A DNA stretch of 54,260 bases from CAIMZW01 sp037133095 (GTDB lineage: Bacteria; Actinomycetota; Actinomycetes; Nanopelagicales; Nanopelagicaceae). Shown here piece after piece: positions 35,455-43,016 of the stretch (the first letter of the stretch is position 1; every line of letters starts with the position of its first letter). Both the position numbers and the translations under genes were made by a program. The stretch spans positions 1-54,260 of the forward strand of contig JBAXOT010000010.1 in assembly GCA_037133095.1 (NCBI GenBank), given 5' to 3'. Under the pieces are notes generated by a model. That model saw only the letters and a program-made list of their open reading frames with translations, was not told the origin of the DNA and searched no databases.

Positions 35455-35919
35455 ATGGAACTCGATTCGTTATATCAAGAAGTCATTCTCGACCATTACA
35501 AACGCCCATTTCACAAAGGACTTCGCGGAAATCCCACGAAACAGGTGCATCACGTAAACCCAAGTTGTGGTGACGAAGTCACTTTAAATCTCGAGTTGGA
35601 TGGAAATCAAGTTCAAGATCTCAGTTGGGATGGAGTTGGGTGCTCCATCTCCCAAGCGAGTATTTCGGTGATGACCGAACTTCTCATAGGCAAAACCCTG
35701 CCAGCAGCTTTAATCACGGTAGAAGAGTTCACCCAACTTATGCATTCCAAGGGAGCGCTGGCAGGTAATGAAGAGACTTTGGAAGACGCAGTAGCTTTTG
35801 CCGGTGTTTCCAAATTCCCAGCCCGCATCAAATGCGCCCTTCTCGGATGGATGGCATTTAAGGACGCAGCTGCACAAAGTTTAAGTCAGTATGAAAAAGG
35901 AGAGATAAATGAGCAGTAA
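35455..35919 (+). CDS. sufU: SufU zinc-dependent sulfurtransferase
   Basis: SufU (154 residues from the ATG at 35455) accepts sulfur from SufS. It has the YQEVILDHYKRPFHKG N-terminus, NPSCGDEVTL with the first ligand Cys, GVGCSISQASISVM with the second, and RIKCALLGWMAF with the third; the intervening insertion is the mark of SufU rather than IscU. AAGGTG at 35444-35449 is an SD for 35455; a GTG at 35449 overlapping the sufS stop is an alternative start. sufT begins inside its last codons. Confidence 0.93.
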   Translation: MELDSLYQEVILDHYKRPFHKGLRGNPTKQVHHVNPSCGDEVTLNLELDGNQVQDLSWDGVGCSISQASISVMTELLIGKTLPAALITVEEFTQLMHSKGALAGNEETLEDAVAFAGVSKFPARIKCALLGWMAFKDAAAQSLSQYEKGEINEQ

Positions 35920-36229
35920 TCCAGCCACACTTGAAGATATCACCGAGGCGATGAAGGACGTTATAGATCCCGAACTCGGAATAAACGTGATTGACCTAGG
36001 CTTGGTGTATGACCTTCGAGTCGATGAATCAAACGTTGCAATTTTGGATATGACGCTCACCTCTGCGGCCTGCCCACTTCAAGACGTTATAGAAGACCAG
36101 ACTCGCCAAGTACTACAAGATCTGACCAGCGATGTAAAGATCAACTGGGTTTGGATGCCACCATGGGGACCGAACAAAATCACCGATGACGGTCGCGAGC
36201 AATTAAGAGCCATCGGATTCACCGTCTAA
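35909..36229 (+). CDS. sufT: SufT/MIP18-family (DUF59) Fe-S assembly protein
   Basis: The 106-residue single DUF59 domain has DVIDPELGINVIDLGLVYDLRV near the N-terminus and the conserved Cys in TSAACPLQDVIED, with WMPPWGPNKITDDGREQL toward the end. Proteins of this family help mature Fe-S proteins. It begins 11 nt inside sufU, with AAAGGAGAG as ribosome site, and ends the suf operon. The role is inferred from family and position. Confidence 0.92.
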   Translation: MSSNPATLEDITEAMKDVIDPELGINVIDLGLVYDLRVDESNVAILDMTLTSAACPLQDVIEDQTRQVLQDLTSDVKINWVWMPPWGPNKITDDGREQLRAIGFTV

Positions 36230-36235
36230 ATCCCT

Positions 36236-36252
36236 CTATCTGAAGATAGGTT
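36236..36252 (+). promoter_or_regulatory. Candidate promoter and operator of the ABC exporter
   Basis: A perfect palindrome CTATCT-GA-AGATAG lies at 36236-36249, overlapping a -10-like TAGGTT at 36247-36252. The ATG at 36258 follows five bases later, again implying almost no leader. The palindrome would block RNA polymerase if bound by a repressor. It is just after the suf operon, so read-through is also possible. Confidence 0.4.
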
Positions 36253-36257
36253 TGCAG

Positions 36258-38126
36258 ATGTCAGTTCATGGAAATCGAATGGTTATGCGCTCTTTTGCAT
36301 CGGATCAATCTATTAAGCATCAAAAATTAAAGGTTGGAACTTTTGCGCGAATCGTAGAATTTGCCAAGCCCTACAAGATTTGGCTGGCCATTTTTCTCTT
36401 TACTGTCGTCATTGACGCCATGTTGGTGGTTGCAACCCCGCTCTTGCTGCGAACCCTCATCGATAAGGGAGTCATCCCGCACAACGGAGCGCTGGTGACC
36501 AGACTCGCAATTCTTGTCGGAGTATTGGCCATAGCGGATGCGCTTTTTCAACTGGCAGGTCGCTGGTTCTCCAGTCGTATCGGCGAGGGGCTGATTTACG
36601 ATCTGCGATCAAAAGTATTTGAACATGTACAACAGCAGTCCATAGCATTCTTTACCCGCACTCAAACTGGCGCGCTCATTTCCCGTTTGAACTCCGATGT
36701 GATTGGCGCACAGCAGGCATTCACCGCGACGCTCTCAAGTGTGGTGAGCAATGTTCTAAGTCTCATTCTTGTGGCTGGCACGATGATCACTCTCTCCTGG
36801 CAGATCACCCTGATTTCACTTGCACTTCTGCCGCTCTTTCTCTTTCCCACGAAGTGGGTCGGTAAAAAGATCCAAAGTCTGACGAGGGAATCATTCAATC
36901 TCAATGCCGACATGTCCTCTACTATGACAGAGAGGTTTAACGTATCTGGCGCTTTGCTGGTCGCCCTGTATGGGGATTCACAAGCAGAACATACAAATTT
37001 TGCCAAGAAGGCCCGTCGAGTTGCGGACATGGGAATTTCCATGGCGATGCTTAATCGAATCTTCTTCTTATCGCTCACTTCAGTTGCAGCTGTGGCGACT
37101 GCGGTCGCGTATGGAGTCGGTGGGCATCTAGCCATTTCCGGTTCTATAACGGTTGGAACCCTGTTGGCCATCACCGCACTCCTAGCTCGGCTGTATGGCC
37201 CGTTGACGGCATTGTCGAATGTTCGGGTTGACGTCATGAGCGCCCTGGTTTCATTCGAGCGGGTTTTCGAGGTGCTTGATCTAGAGCCGATGGTTAAGGA
37301 CCTGCCCGGCGCCCTTCCGCTCGTGGCAAAACGACCAAGTGTGAGTTTTCGAGACGTTTCTTTCGCTTATCCGAAGGCATCGGACATTTCCCTAGCATCC
37401 CTTGAAGGGGTGGCCAAGCCGGAAATTGTTGATACCGGAACCATTTTAAAAGGCGTCTCTTTCGAGGTGATGCCAGGAACGTTGACTGCAATTGTTGGGC
37501 CTTCTGGGGCAGGTAAAAGCACGATCTCCGGTTTGATTCCTCGTCTTTATGATGTGACGGAAGGTTCCATTGAAATCGACGGTGAGGATATTCGAAATTT
37601 CACCGTGAAATCACTTCGCCAACACATTGGCGTAGTAACTCAGGATTCGCATATGTTCCATGACTCTATCGCCGCGAATTTGCGCTATGCCAAGTCAGAT
37701 GCGACGGATGCTGAACTTCAGCAAGCATGTGAGTCGGCTCAGATTTGGGAATTCGTTAAGAGCCTTCCCAATGGTTTTGACACGATTGTTGGCGAACGAG
37801 GCCATCGCCTTTCAGGCGGCGAAAAGCAACGAATGGCTATCGCACGTTTGCTGTTGAAAGCACCGGCAATCGTCATCTTGGACGAAGCCACTGCTCATCT
37901 TGACTCTGAGAATGAAGCCCTCGTTCAAGAAGCGCTCAAGAGCGCATTGGAAAATCGAACCAGCATCGTTATTGCTCATCGCCTATCTACCATCCAGGCA
38001 GCAGATCAAATTTTGGTTTTGGAGAACGGGTTAATAGCCGAACGAGGAAAACATGACCAACTTGTCTCCGCTAAAGGCCTCTATTTTGATTTATATCAAA
38101 GGCAATCGCTTGGTTTCACGGAATAG
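36258..38126 (+). CDS. ABC exporter, fused membrane and ATPase domains (MsbA-like)
   Basis: From the ATG at 36258 the product has 622 residues. Residues ~25-320 form a six-helix ABC transmembrane domain (ITVGTLLAITALLARLYGPL near its end) and ~345-600 an ATPase domain with Walker A GPSGAGKST, Q-loop VTQDSHMF, signature LSGGEKQRMAIARLL, Walker B IVILDEATAHLD and H-loop IVIAHRLS. Such half-transporters dimerise to export lipids, peptides or drugs; the substrate is unknown. A TTG at 36252 could add two residues. The last 36 bp overlap the convergent SURF1 gene, so both C-termini are encoded by the same DNA. Confidence 0.9.
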   Translation: MSVHGNRMVMRSFASDQSIKHQKLKVGTFARIVEFAKPYKIWLAIFLFTVVIDAMLVVATPLLLRTLIDKGVIPHNGALVTRLAILVGVLAIADALFQLAGRWFSSRIGEGLIYDLRSKVFEHVQQQSIAFFTRTQTGALISRLNSDVIGAQQAFTATLSSVVSNVLSLILVAGTMITLSWQITLISLALLPLFLFPTKWVGKKIQSLTRESFNLNADMSSTMTERFNVSGALLVALYGDSQAEHTNFAKKARRVADMGISMAMLNRIFFLSLTSVAAVATAVAYGVGGHLAISGSITVGTLLAITALLARLYGPLTALSNVRVDVMSALVSFERVFEVLDLEPMVKDLPGALPLVAKRPSVSFRDVSFAYPKASDISLASLEGVAKPEIVDTGTILKGVSFEVMPGTLTAIVGPSGAGKSTISGLIPRLYDVTEGSIEIDGEDIRNFTVKSLRQHIGVVTQDSHMFHDSIAANLRYAKSDATDAELQQACESAQIWEFVKSLPNGFDTIVGERGHRLSGGEKQRMAIARLLLKAPAIVILDEATAHLDSENEALVQEALKSALENRTSIVIAHRLSTIQAADQILVLENGLIAERGKHDQLVSAKGLYFDLYQRQSLGFTE

Positions 38127-38810
38127 TAAAATCCGACCCACAACTATCAAGAACGCAAATGCCAACCATTGAATTGCATATGCAAAGTGTGGTCCGTTGT
38201 TTAATTCAGGCAAGCTGATCTGATTCAAAGGTTGTGAACCAGCGTCGCTGCCGGAAAGTAAGTCCAAATAAAAAGGCGCTGCCACCACGTCTTGCGCATG
38301 GGAGAGATCCGTAGTGATTTTGTGGGATCCAGGCAGGGCGAAGAAAGTTCCTTCAATCTGACGACTAATGTCATCCGAACGGACTCTTGCTCGGATGGAG
38401 ACCGTTGTCACCGAGGGGCTCGGAACCTGCGGGGGAGTCTGGGCATTTGCCCCGGCTTTCACCCAACCTCTATCCAACCAGTAGTTCATACCGTGCGAAG
38501 TTGTCAAGAGCGTGAGAACCTCAAAGCCATATTGGCCTTGAAAATAGCGATTGCGAAGTAGAAGTTGGTGGTTATTCAGAAAGTGCCCTTGAAGCTGAAC
38601 GTTGCGCCATTGGATCTGGGTGGGAGGCGATCGCCACAATTCACTCTCGGGCAATTCAGGCAATGTTTGATTAGTGGTAATAATCGCATTCTGCTGTGAT
38701 CGGGCTTTGCCCTTGTTCCATTGCCACTGACCTGCCAGCAAACAAAGAAATATCAACAACAGCGCGATGACGGTTTGTCCAATTTCGCGAATCGAAAAAA
38801 TTCTCTTCAC
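38091..38810 (-). CDS. SURF1-family cytochrome oxidase assembly protein
   Basis: This 239-residue protein has a transmembrane helix at each end (about residues 10-27 and 210-228) and a large external domain between, the SURF1 topology. The family motifs are visible: LCLLAGQWQWNKGKAR, WRNVQLQGHF, GFEVLTLL, YWLDRGWV and FAYAIQWLAFAF near the C-terminus. SURF1 proteins help insert heme A into cytochrome c oxidase, in line with ctaA elsewhere in the window. It follows the DUF3099 gene by 3 nt and overlaps the ABC exporter end by 36 bp. Confidence 0.88.
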   Translation of the reverse strand: MKRIFSIREIGQTVIALLLIFLCLLAGQWQWNKGKARSQQNAIITTNQTLPELPESELWRSPPTQIQWRNVQLQGHFLNNHQLLLRNRYFQGQYGFEVLTLLTTSHGMNYWLDRGWVKAGANAQTPPQVPSPSVTTVSIRARVRSDDISRQIEGTFFALPGSHKITTDLSHAQDVVAAPFYLDLLSGSDAGSQPLNQISLPELNNGPHFAYAIQWLAFAFLIVVGRILLFRETKRLPLI

Positions 38811-38813
38811 AAC

Positions 38814-39098
38814 CTAGTTACCTTCGATTGATTTAACTTCTTCCGTAAACACGGATGGATTCGCAGATCCGTTCTCTCGCCCAGCATTGGCAATAACCAC
38901 AGCAACATAAGGCAAAATAACCGCGCCAAAGAGCGCTACCCAACGATATGGACTTGGGAGGACGATAGTTAAAATAAAGCAGGCAGTGCGAACCATCATC
39001 GAGAGAAAATATTTTCGTTGCCTAGATATTTGCTCTTCTGACAACGCGAGTTGAGCGGAGGTGATTCGATGATCTGATTTGTTCGACTTGCCTTTCAT
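38814..39098 (-). CDS. DUF3099 membrane protein
   Basis: The 94-residue protein has a basic N-terminus, ITSAQLALSEEQISRQRKYF leading into two transmembrane helices (about residues 33-50 and 53-71), and a polar tail. This matches the small actinobacterial DUF3099 family, whose function is unknown. It probably forms a two-gene operon with SURF1. A TAGAGT six bases before its ATG is the leaderless arrangement again. It is divergent from fabG. Confidence 0.82.
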   Translation of the reverse strand: MKGKSNKSDHRITSAQLALSEEQISRQRKYFLSMMVRTACFILTIVLPSPYRWVALFGAVILPYVAVVIANAGRENGSANPSVFTEEVKSIEGN

Positions 39099-39104
39099 GA
39101 CTGA

Positions 39105-39110
39105 ACTCTA
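39105..39110 (-). promoter_or_regulatory. Candidate -10 element of the DUF3099-SURF1 operon (leaderless)
   Basis: On the minus strand TAGAGT is followed by six bases (TCAGTC) and the ATG at 39098. No SD precedes this gene. A CTGACA further upstream is too far (23 bp) to be a standard -35. Confidence 0.5.
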
Positions 39111-39141
39111 TTGTTTATTAGGGATAATCGCCCTGTCAGAG

Positions 39142-39170
39142 TTTAAGTACGCGTGAGTAACGAGTAGGTT
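39142..39170 (+). promoter_or_regulatory. Candidate fabG-fabI promoter
   Basis: TTTAAG at 39142-39147 and TAGGTT at 39165-39170 are 17 bp apart. Transcription would begin near 39177, giving a short leader with the GGAGGAG ribosome site at 39181-39187. Confidence 0.45.
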
Positions 39171-39193
39171 CTTTCCCCATGGAGGAGTCGCTA

Positions 39194-39910
39194 ATGGAAA
39201 GAACAAGTGCACGTCGTATTCTCGTCACTGGTGGAAATCGAGGTATCGGTCTTGCGATTGCGCGGGCGTTTGCGGATTTAGGTGATGAGGTGATCGTCAC
39301 GTTCAGATCAGGCGGTGCGCCGGACGGTCTGCACGGAGTTCGGATGGACGTATCTGACGCGGCGAGCGTGACCAGCGCCTTTGCCGAGATTGAAACCAAT
39401 TTTGGGACGATAGATGTGCTGGTTGCGAATGCAGGAATTACTCGCGATGGCCTGGTTATGCGAATGAGCGATGACGACTTTGATAGCGTGGTCAACACCA
39501 ACCTGAATGGTTCATTTCGGGTTGCCAGGGCCGTTACTCGCGGGATGATGAAGAAGCGTTCGGGTCGGATAATTTTTGTTGGTTCGGTCGTTGGGATGCT
39601 GGGATCTGCGGGGCAAGTTAACTATGCCGCTACGAAATCTGGTCTGATAGGAATGGCTCGGTCATTTGCTCGCGAACTTGGCTCTCGGGGAATTACAGCC
39701 AATGTGGTCGCGCCTGGTTTTGTTGAAACGGATATGACTGCGGTTCTTGCCGAGGGCAGGAAGGGTGAGATTATCGCGTCAGTTCCATTGCAACGTTTCT
39801 GCTCGGCGGAAGAGGTGGCTGGCGTGGTGACCTTCCTTGCCTCGCCTGCAGCAAGTTACATTACGGGGGCAGTAATTCCAGTTGATGGTGGATTAGGGAT
39901 GGGGCATTAA
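39194..39910 (+). CDS. fabG: 3-oxoacyl-ACP reductase FabG (MabA-like)
   Basis: The 238-residue short-chain dehydrogenase reduces 3-oxoacyl-ACP with NADPH in fatty acid elongation. TGGNRGIG near residue 9 binds the cofactor, and the triad is Ser131, Tyr144 and Lys148 (NYAATKSG); NAG appears in VANAGITRDGL. A GGAGGAG sequence at 39181-39187 sets the ATG at 39194; an ATG at 39179 is inside that ribosome-site region and is less likely. The gene pair fabG-fabI matches the mycobacterial fabG1-inhA operon. Confidence 0.93.
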   Translation: MERTSARRILVTGGNRGIGLAIARAFADLGDEVIVTFRSGGAPDGLHGVRMDVSDAASVTSAFAEIETNFGTIDVLVANAGITRDGLVMRMSDDDFDSVVNTNLNGSFRVARAVTRGMMKKRSGRIIFVGSVVGMLGSAGQVNYAATKSGLIGMARSFARELGSRGITANVVAPGFVETDMTAVLAEGRKGEIIASVPLQRFCSAEEVAGVVTFLASPAASYITGAVIPVDGGLGMGH

Positions 39911-39912
39911 AA

Positions 39913-40686
39913 ATGGGTCTGCTCGAGGGTAAAAATATTCTGGTGACTGGTGTTTTAATCGAATCTTCCATCGCCTTCCATATTGCGCGATTGGCTCAGG
40001 AAGAGGGTGCAAATGTTCTCCTGACCTCATTTGGACGCGCGTTCAGCCTTACCTCGCGAATCTCTGCTCGGTTACCCCATCAAGTTCCGGTGATTGAACT
40101 TGATGTTACCTCCGATGGTGATCTGGCTGCCCTGGCCGGACGGATTCACGAGCATTTGCCGCATCTCGATGGTGTGGTTCACTCCATTGGCTTTGCCCCA
40201 GAGGCTGCCTTAGGTGGAAATTTTCTTAATACCGAATGGGCTGACGTTGCCACTGCGGTCCATGTCTCCGCGTACTCCTTGAAGGCGCTGACTATGGCGG
40301 CGAAGCCGCTTTTCACCCAATCAACGGGTGCCAGCGTTGTGGGACTGACCTTTGATGCTGAGGTCGCGTGGCCAAAGTACGACTGGATGGGAGTGGCGAA
40401 GGCGGCCTTGGAGTCAACCTCTCGATACCTAGCCCGGGATTTGGGCAAAGAGAACATTCGGATTAATTTGGTTGCAGCTGGACCAATCAAGACAATGGCT
40501 GCCAAATCCATACCGGGCTTTGAGGAATTTGAGCACATTTGGGACTCCAGGGCGCCTCTGGGCTGGGATGTGACCGACCCAGTTCCCACAGCGCAAGCAA
40601 CTGTTGCACTCCTTTCGCCTTGGTTTCCAAAGACCACTGGGGAAATCATCCATGTTGATGGCGGAGTGCACGCGATAGGCGGCTAA
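39913..40686 (+). CDS. fabI: Enoyl-ACP reductase, InhA-type
   Basis: FabI/InhA (257 residues) performs the NADH-dependent final reduction of each fatty acid elongation round. The N-terminus ILVTGVLIESSIAFHIARLAQEEGA closely parallels InhA. The active site has Tyr156 and Lys163 in YDWMGVAK, and VVHSIGFAPEAALGG holds the Ser/Gly segment equivalent to InhA residue 94. AGPIKTMAAKSIPGF forms the substrate-binding loop. It starts 2 nt after fabG, with GGGATGGGG upstream as a loose ribosome site. Confidence 0.94.
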   Translation: MGLLEGKNILVTGVLIESSIAFHIARLAQEEGANVLLTSFGRAFSLTSRISARLPHQVPVIELDVTSDGDLAALAGRIHEHLPHLDGVVHSIGFAPEAALGGNFLNTEWADVATAVHVSAYSLKALTMAAKPLFTQSTGASVVGLTFDAEVAWPKYDWMGVAKAALESTSRYLARDLGKENIRINLVAAGPIKTMAAKSIPGFEEFEHIWDSRAPLGWDVTDPVPTAQATVALLSPWFPKTTGEIIHVDGGVHAIGG

Positions 40687-40718
40687 GACCGCGTTTTCGC
40701 GTATTTCATCTTCTCAGG

Positions 40719-40764
40719 TAGGCTAGGTCAACCAAGAGGAGCTTGCCGCTCCCACCTTTTTCGC
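40719..40764 (+). promoter_or_regulatory. Candidate infC operon promoter and early terminator-like hairpin
   Basis: TAGGCT at 40719-40724 is a possible -10. Downstream, GGAGC-TTGCC-GCTCC at 40738-40752 is followed by CACC and TTTTT, resembling a leader attenuator. A second inverted repeat, GCGAAC (40769-40774) with GTTCGC (40789-40794), follows. The 197-nt region before infC holds no gene that I can see. Confidence 0.4.
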
Positions 40765-40835
40765 CTCGGCGAACTGGTCATCCGTTCGGTTCGCTTCATT
40801 GTGAACCTTGAACAGTCGCGGCTGCCTCCTTTTGC

Positions 40836-40883
40836 CCTGGATAAGAAGACTTATCACAGGTGTTAAACAAGGAAGGGGCAGTT
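40836..40883 (+). promoter_or_regulatory. infC leader hairpin and ribosome-binding site
   Basis: A 10-bp hairpin with one bulged A spans 40836-40860: CCTGGATAAG pairs with CTTATC-A-CAGG around an AAGA loop. The strong ribosome site AAGGAAGGGG is at 40869-40878, five bases before the ATC at 40884. Upstream TGCCTCCTTTT at about 40823-40833 can pair with part of that ribosome site, so translation could be switched by leader folding. Confidence 0.55.
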
Positions 40884-41492
40884 ATCAGCACCGAGCCACG
40901 CATCAACGATCGCATCCGTACTCCGGAAGTTCGTCTGATTGGTTTTACTGGAGAACAAATAGGCGTTGTCGACATTGACACCGCGCTACGCATTGCCGAA
41001 GAGGTCGGACTCGACCTCGTAGAAATTGCACCTGACGCGAAGCCGCCAGTATGCAAGGTAATGGATTTCGGAAAGTACAAATACGAAATCGCCCAGAAGG
41101 CCAGAGAAGCCAGACAGAATCAGACCCATATCGTGGTCAAGGAAATGCGTTTGGGACTCAAGATCGAGCCTCATGATTATGAGACTAAAAAATCTCACAT
41201 TGAGCGCTTTCTCAAAGGCGGCGACAAGGTAAAGGTAACCGTTCAATTCCGCGGTCGTGAGCAAGCTCGTCCAGAAATGGGCTATCGCTTGTTACAGAAG
41301 TTGGCAGAAGAACTGGCCGAATTTGCATTCGTCGAGTTTGCGCCAAAGAAAGAGGGACGAAATATGACCATGGTCTTCGCACCATTGGTTAAAAAGAGTC
41401 ACTCGATCGCAGGACAACGGGCGAAGAAGAGCGCGGAGAGCGCATCGGATTCAACCTCTGCACCAGAAGCGCAAGCGCTCGTTCAAGAATAG
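40884..41492 (+). CDS. infC: Translation initiation factor IF-3, probably with an AUC start
   Basis: IF-3 (about 202 residues) keeps ribosomal subunits apart and checks the initiator codon. The N-terminal domain begins STEPRINDRIRTPEVRLIGFTGEQIGVV, as in other actinobacteria; the linker has FGKYKYEIAQKAREARQNQ and the C-terminal domain KSHIERFLKGGDKVKVTVQFRGREQ. The tail is rich in Ser/Ala. The family N-terminus and the SD both point to ATC at 40884 as start. The nearest normal codon, GTG at 40860, lies in a hairpin without an SD and would add eight unrelated residues. AUU or AUC starts are known for infC elsewhere. rpmI and rplT follow. Confidence 0.93.
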   Translation: MSTEPRINDRIRTPEVRLIGFTGEQIGVVDIDTALRIAEEVGLDLVEIAPDAKPPVCKVMDFGKYKYEIAQKAREARQNQTHIVVKEMRLGLKIEPHDYETKKSHIERFLKGGDKVKVTVQFRGREQARPEMGYRLLQKLAEELAEFAFVEFAPKKEGRNMTMVFAPLVKKSHSIAGQRAKKSAESASDSTSAPEAQALVQE

Positions 41493-41526
41493 TTTTTACA
41501 CGTACTCAAGGTTAGGGAGCATAAAA

Positions 41527-41724
41527 ATGCCGAAGATGAAGACACACAGTGGGGCCAAGAAGACATTTCGTCTGACCGGAACCGGCAAAGTCATGCACGA
41601 GCGTGCTGGAAAGCGCCACCTTTTGGAGCATAAGTCTTCACGAGTAACTCGTCGCCTTAGTAAAGATGGCGTTGCCAAGGCACCTTCATCATTCACTGCA
41701 AAACGTATGCTCGGTTTGAAATAA
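41527..41724 (+). CDS. rpmI: 50S ribosomal protein L35
   Basis: L35 (65 residues) begins MPKMKTHSGAKKTFRLTGTGK, the family signature, and is highly basic (HERAGKRHLLEHKSS). AGGGAG lies before the ATG. It is the middle gene of the infC-rpmI-rplT operon, 34 nt after infC and 20 nt before rplT. It is part of the large subunit. Confidence 0.97.
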   Translation: MPKMKTHSGAKKTFRLTGTGKVMHERAGKRHLLEHKSSRVTRRLSKDGVAKAPSSFTAKRMLGLK

Positions 41725-41744
41725 GGATTGGGGAGGAATAGACC

Positions 41745-42107
41745 ATGGCAAGAGTAAAACGTGGCGTACATGCCGCCAAGAAGCGTCGCACAACTTTAGA
41801 GCGAGCATCTGGCTATCGCGGACAACGTTCCCGCCTATTTTCGAAGGCAAAAGAGCAGGTAACTCACTCTCTCGTTTATGCCTTTAATGATCGTAAAGAT
41901 CGTAAAGGTGATTTCCGTCAGTTGTGGATTCAGCGCATCAACGCTGGCGCTCGTGCGAATGGCTTGACCTACAACCGTTTCATTCAGGGACTTAAAGGTG
42001 CCGGAATTGAAGTAGATCGCCGTGTGCTTTCTGAGCTTGCGACCAACGACCCAGCTGCGTTTGCGGCCCTCGTTGAGATCGCTCGCCAGCATGTTGTTAA
42101 TGCCTGA
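41745..42107 (+). CDS. rplT: 50S ribosomal protein L20
   Basis: L20 (120 residues) starts MARVKRGVHAAKKRRTTLERASGYRG and has DRKDRKGDFRQLWIQRINAGAR in the middle, all diagnostic. GGGGAGG precedes the ATG. In other bacteria L20 or IF-3 feeds back on this operon, and the structured leader upstream of infC would be the place for such control. It helps early 50S assembly. The end overlaps the proposed start of the methyltransferase gene. Confidence 0.97.
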   Translation: MARVKRGVHAAKKRRTTLERASGYRGQRSRLFSKAKEQVTHSLVYAFNDRKDRKGDFRQLWIQRINAGARANGLTYNRFIQGLKGAGIEVDRRVLSELATNDPAAFAALVEIARQHVVNA

Positions 42108-42918
42108 TTTTCAGATGTCCAACTCTCAGATTACGAGCCTTCATTCGCCTCATGTCGAGGCAGTGAAGGCTCTTTTGGGTTCCAGAGGAAAAAGATATCG
42201 TCAGGCAAGTAAGACCTTTATTGCCGACGGACTTCAATCTGTGCGAGAAGCGCTGGATCCTAAGTACTCGCAGGCTCCGATTATTGAAAAACTTTATGTC
42301 ACCGAATCCGGACTGGCAAAGTTAACCGCGGAGGTTTCGCCCGAGCTGTTGGCTCAAGTAGCCATATTTTCAGTGACGGATGCCGTGATGAACGCCATGG
42401 CCGAGACCGAAAATCCGCAAGGCATACTGGCACTGTGTACCTATACAGAGTTCACCCTCTATAAATTGGCGCAATTACAACCAAAGCGGCTTGCATATTT
42501 TTGGGAGATTCAGGACCCCGGTAACTCTGGGACTGTGATTCGAACAGCTGATGCATGCGGTTATGACGCGGTTATATTCTCGGAGCGCAGCGTGGATGTT
42601 TATAGCCCCAAAACCGTGCGCGCCACGGTTGGTTCGCTTTGGCATCTTCCCATTCTTGAATCCGTCTCACTGGAGCAACTATCGGAATTTGCGATAGAGC
42701 ATGAATTCACTACCGTCGCATTAGCCGGCGATGGGAATCGCTCCATCTTGGATATGGGCAAGAGCGAGAAATCTTTGTTGATTTTCGGCAATGAAGCCCG
42801 GGGTCTGCCCGATCTTGCTGAGTCCATAGAACGAGTGCACATTCCGATGCTGGGCCACACAGAGAGTCTCAACGTGGCCAGTGCGGCCGCGATTGCAATG
42901 TTTCGCACTGCTTTCTAA
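42100..42918 (+). CDS. SpoU/TrmH-family RNA 2'-O-methyltransferase
   Basis: The protein has about 272 residues from the ATG at 42100 (an ATG at 42115 is an alternative; the frame is open back to 42022 inside rplT). The N-terminal part is an RNA-binding substrate domain (SRGKRYRQASKTFIADG). The C-terminal SPOUT knot has motif 1 (WEIQDPGNSGTVIRTADACG), motif 2 (IFGNEARGLP) and motif 3 (IPMLGHTESLNVASAAAIAMF), all intact for AdoMet binding. It probably methylates a ribose in 23S rRNA; the site cannot be read. The gene lies between rplT and pheS, as in M. tuberculosis (tsnR). Confidence 0.9.
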   Translation: MPDFQMSNSQITSLHSPHVEAVKALLGSRGKRYRQASKTFIADGLQSVREALDPKYSQAPIIEKLYVTESGLAKLTAEVSPELLAQVAIFSVTDAVMNAMAETENPQGILALCTYTEFTLYKLAQLQPKRLAYFWEIQDPGNSGTVIRTADACGYDAVIFSERSVDVYSPKTVRATVGSLWHLPILESVSLEQLSEFAIEHEFTTVALAGDGNRSILDMGKSEKSLLIFGNEARGLPDLAESIERVHIPMLGHTESLNVASAAAIAMFRTAF

Positions 42919-43000
42919 GGGTTAATTAAATAGGGGCTAATGCGATTTTTTAGCCGCGGTGCAGTTGGTAAATGTTTACGCAAAGATCGAACCCAGTTAG

Positions 43001-43006
43001 TAGACT
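43001..43006 (+). promoter_or_regulatory. Candidate -10 element of pheS
   Basis: TAGACT at 43001-43006 lies ten bases before the ATG at 43017, implying a leader of only a few bases. No SD is seen. A GGCTAA (42935-42940) / TTAGCC (42950-42955) inverted repeat upstream may help end the preceding transcript. Confidence 0.4.
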
Positions 43007-43016
43007 TGCGCGCATT

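Noticed and set aside
36662..37237. 191-residue minus-strand frame
   Set aside because: It is antisense to the membrane domain of the ABC exporter and has no domain signature.
40860..40862. GTG start for infC
   Set aside because: It lies in the leader hairpin, has no SD, and adds residues not found in other IF-3 proteins; ATC at 40884 fits better.
42935..42955. GGCTAA/TTAGCC hairpin as a terminator or T-box before pheS
   Set aside because: The stem is only six pairs with no U-tract after it, and no T-box or antiterminator sequence is visible; it is only mentioned with the pheS promoter.
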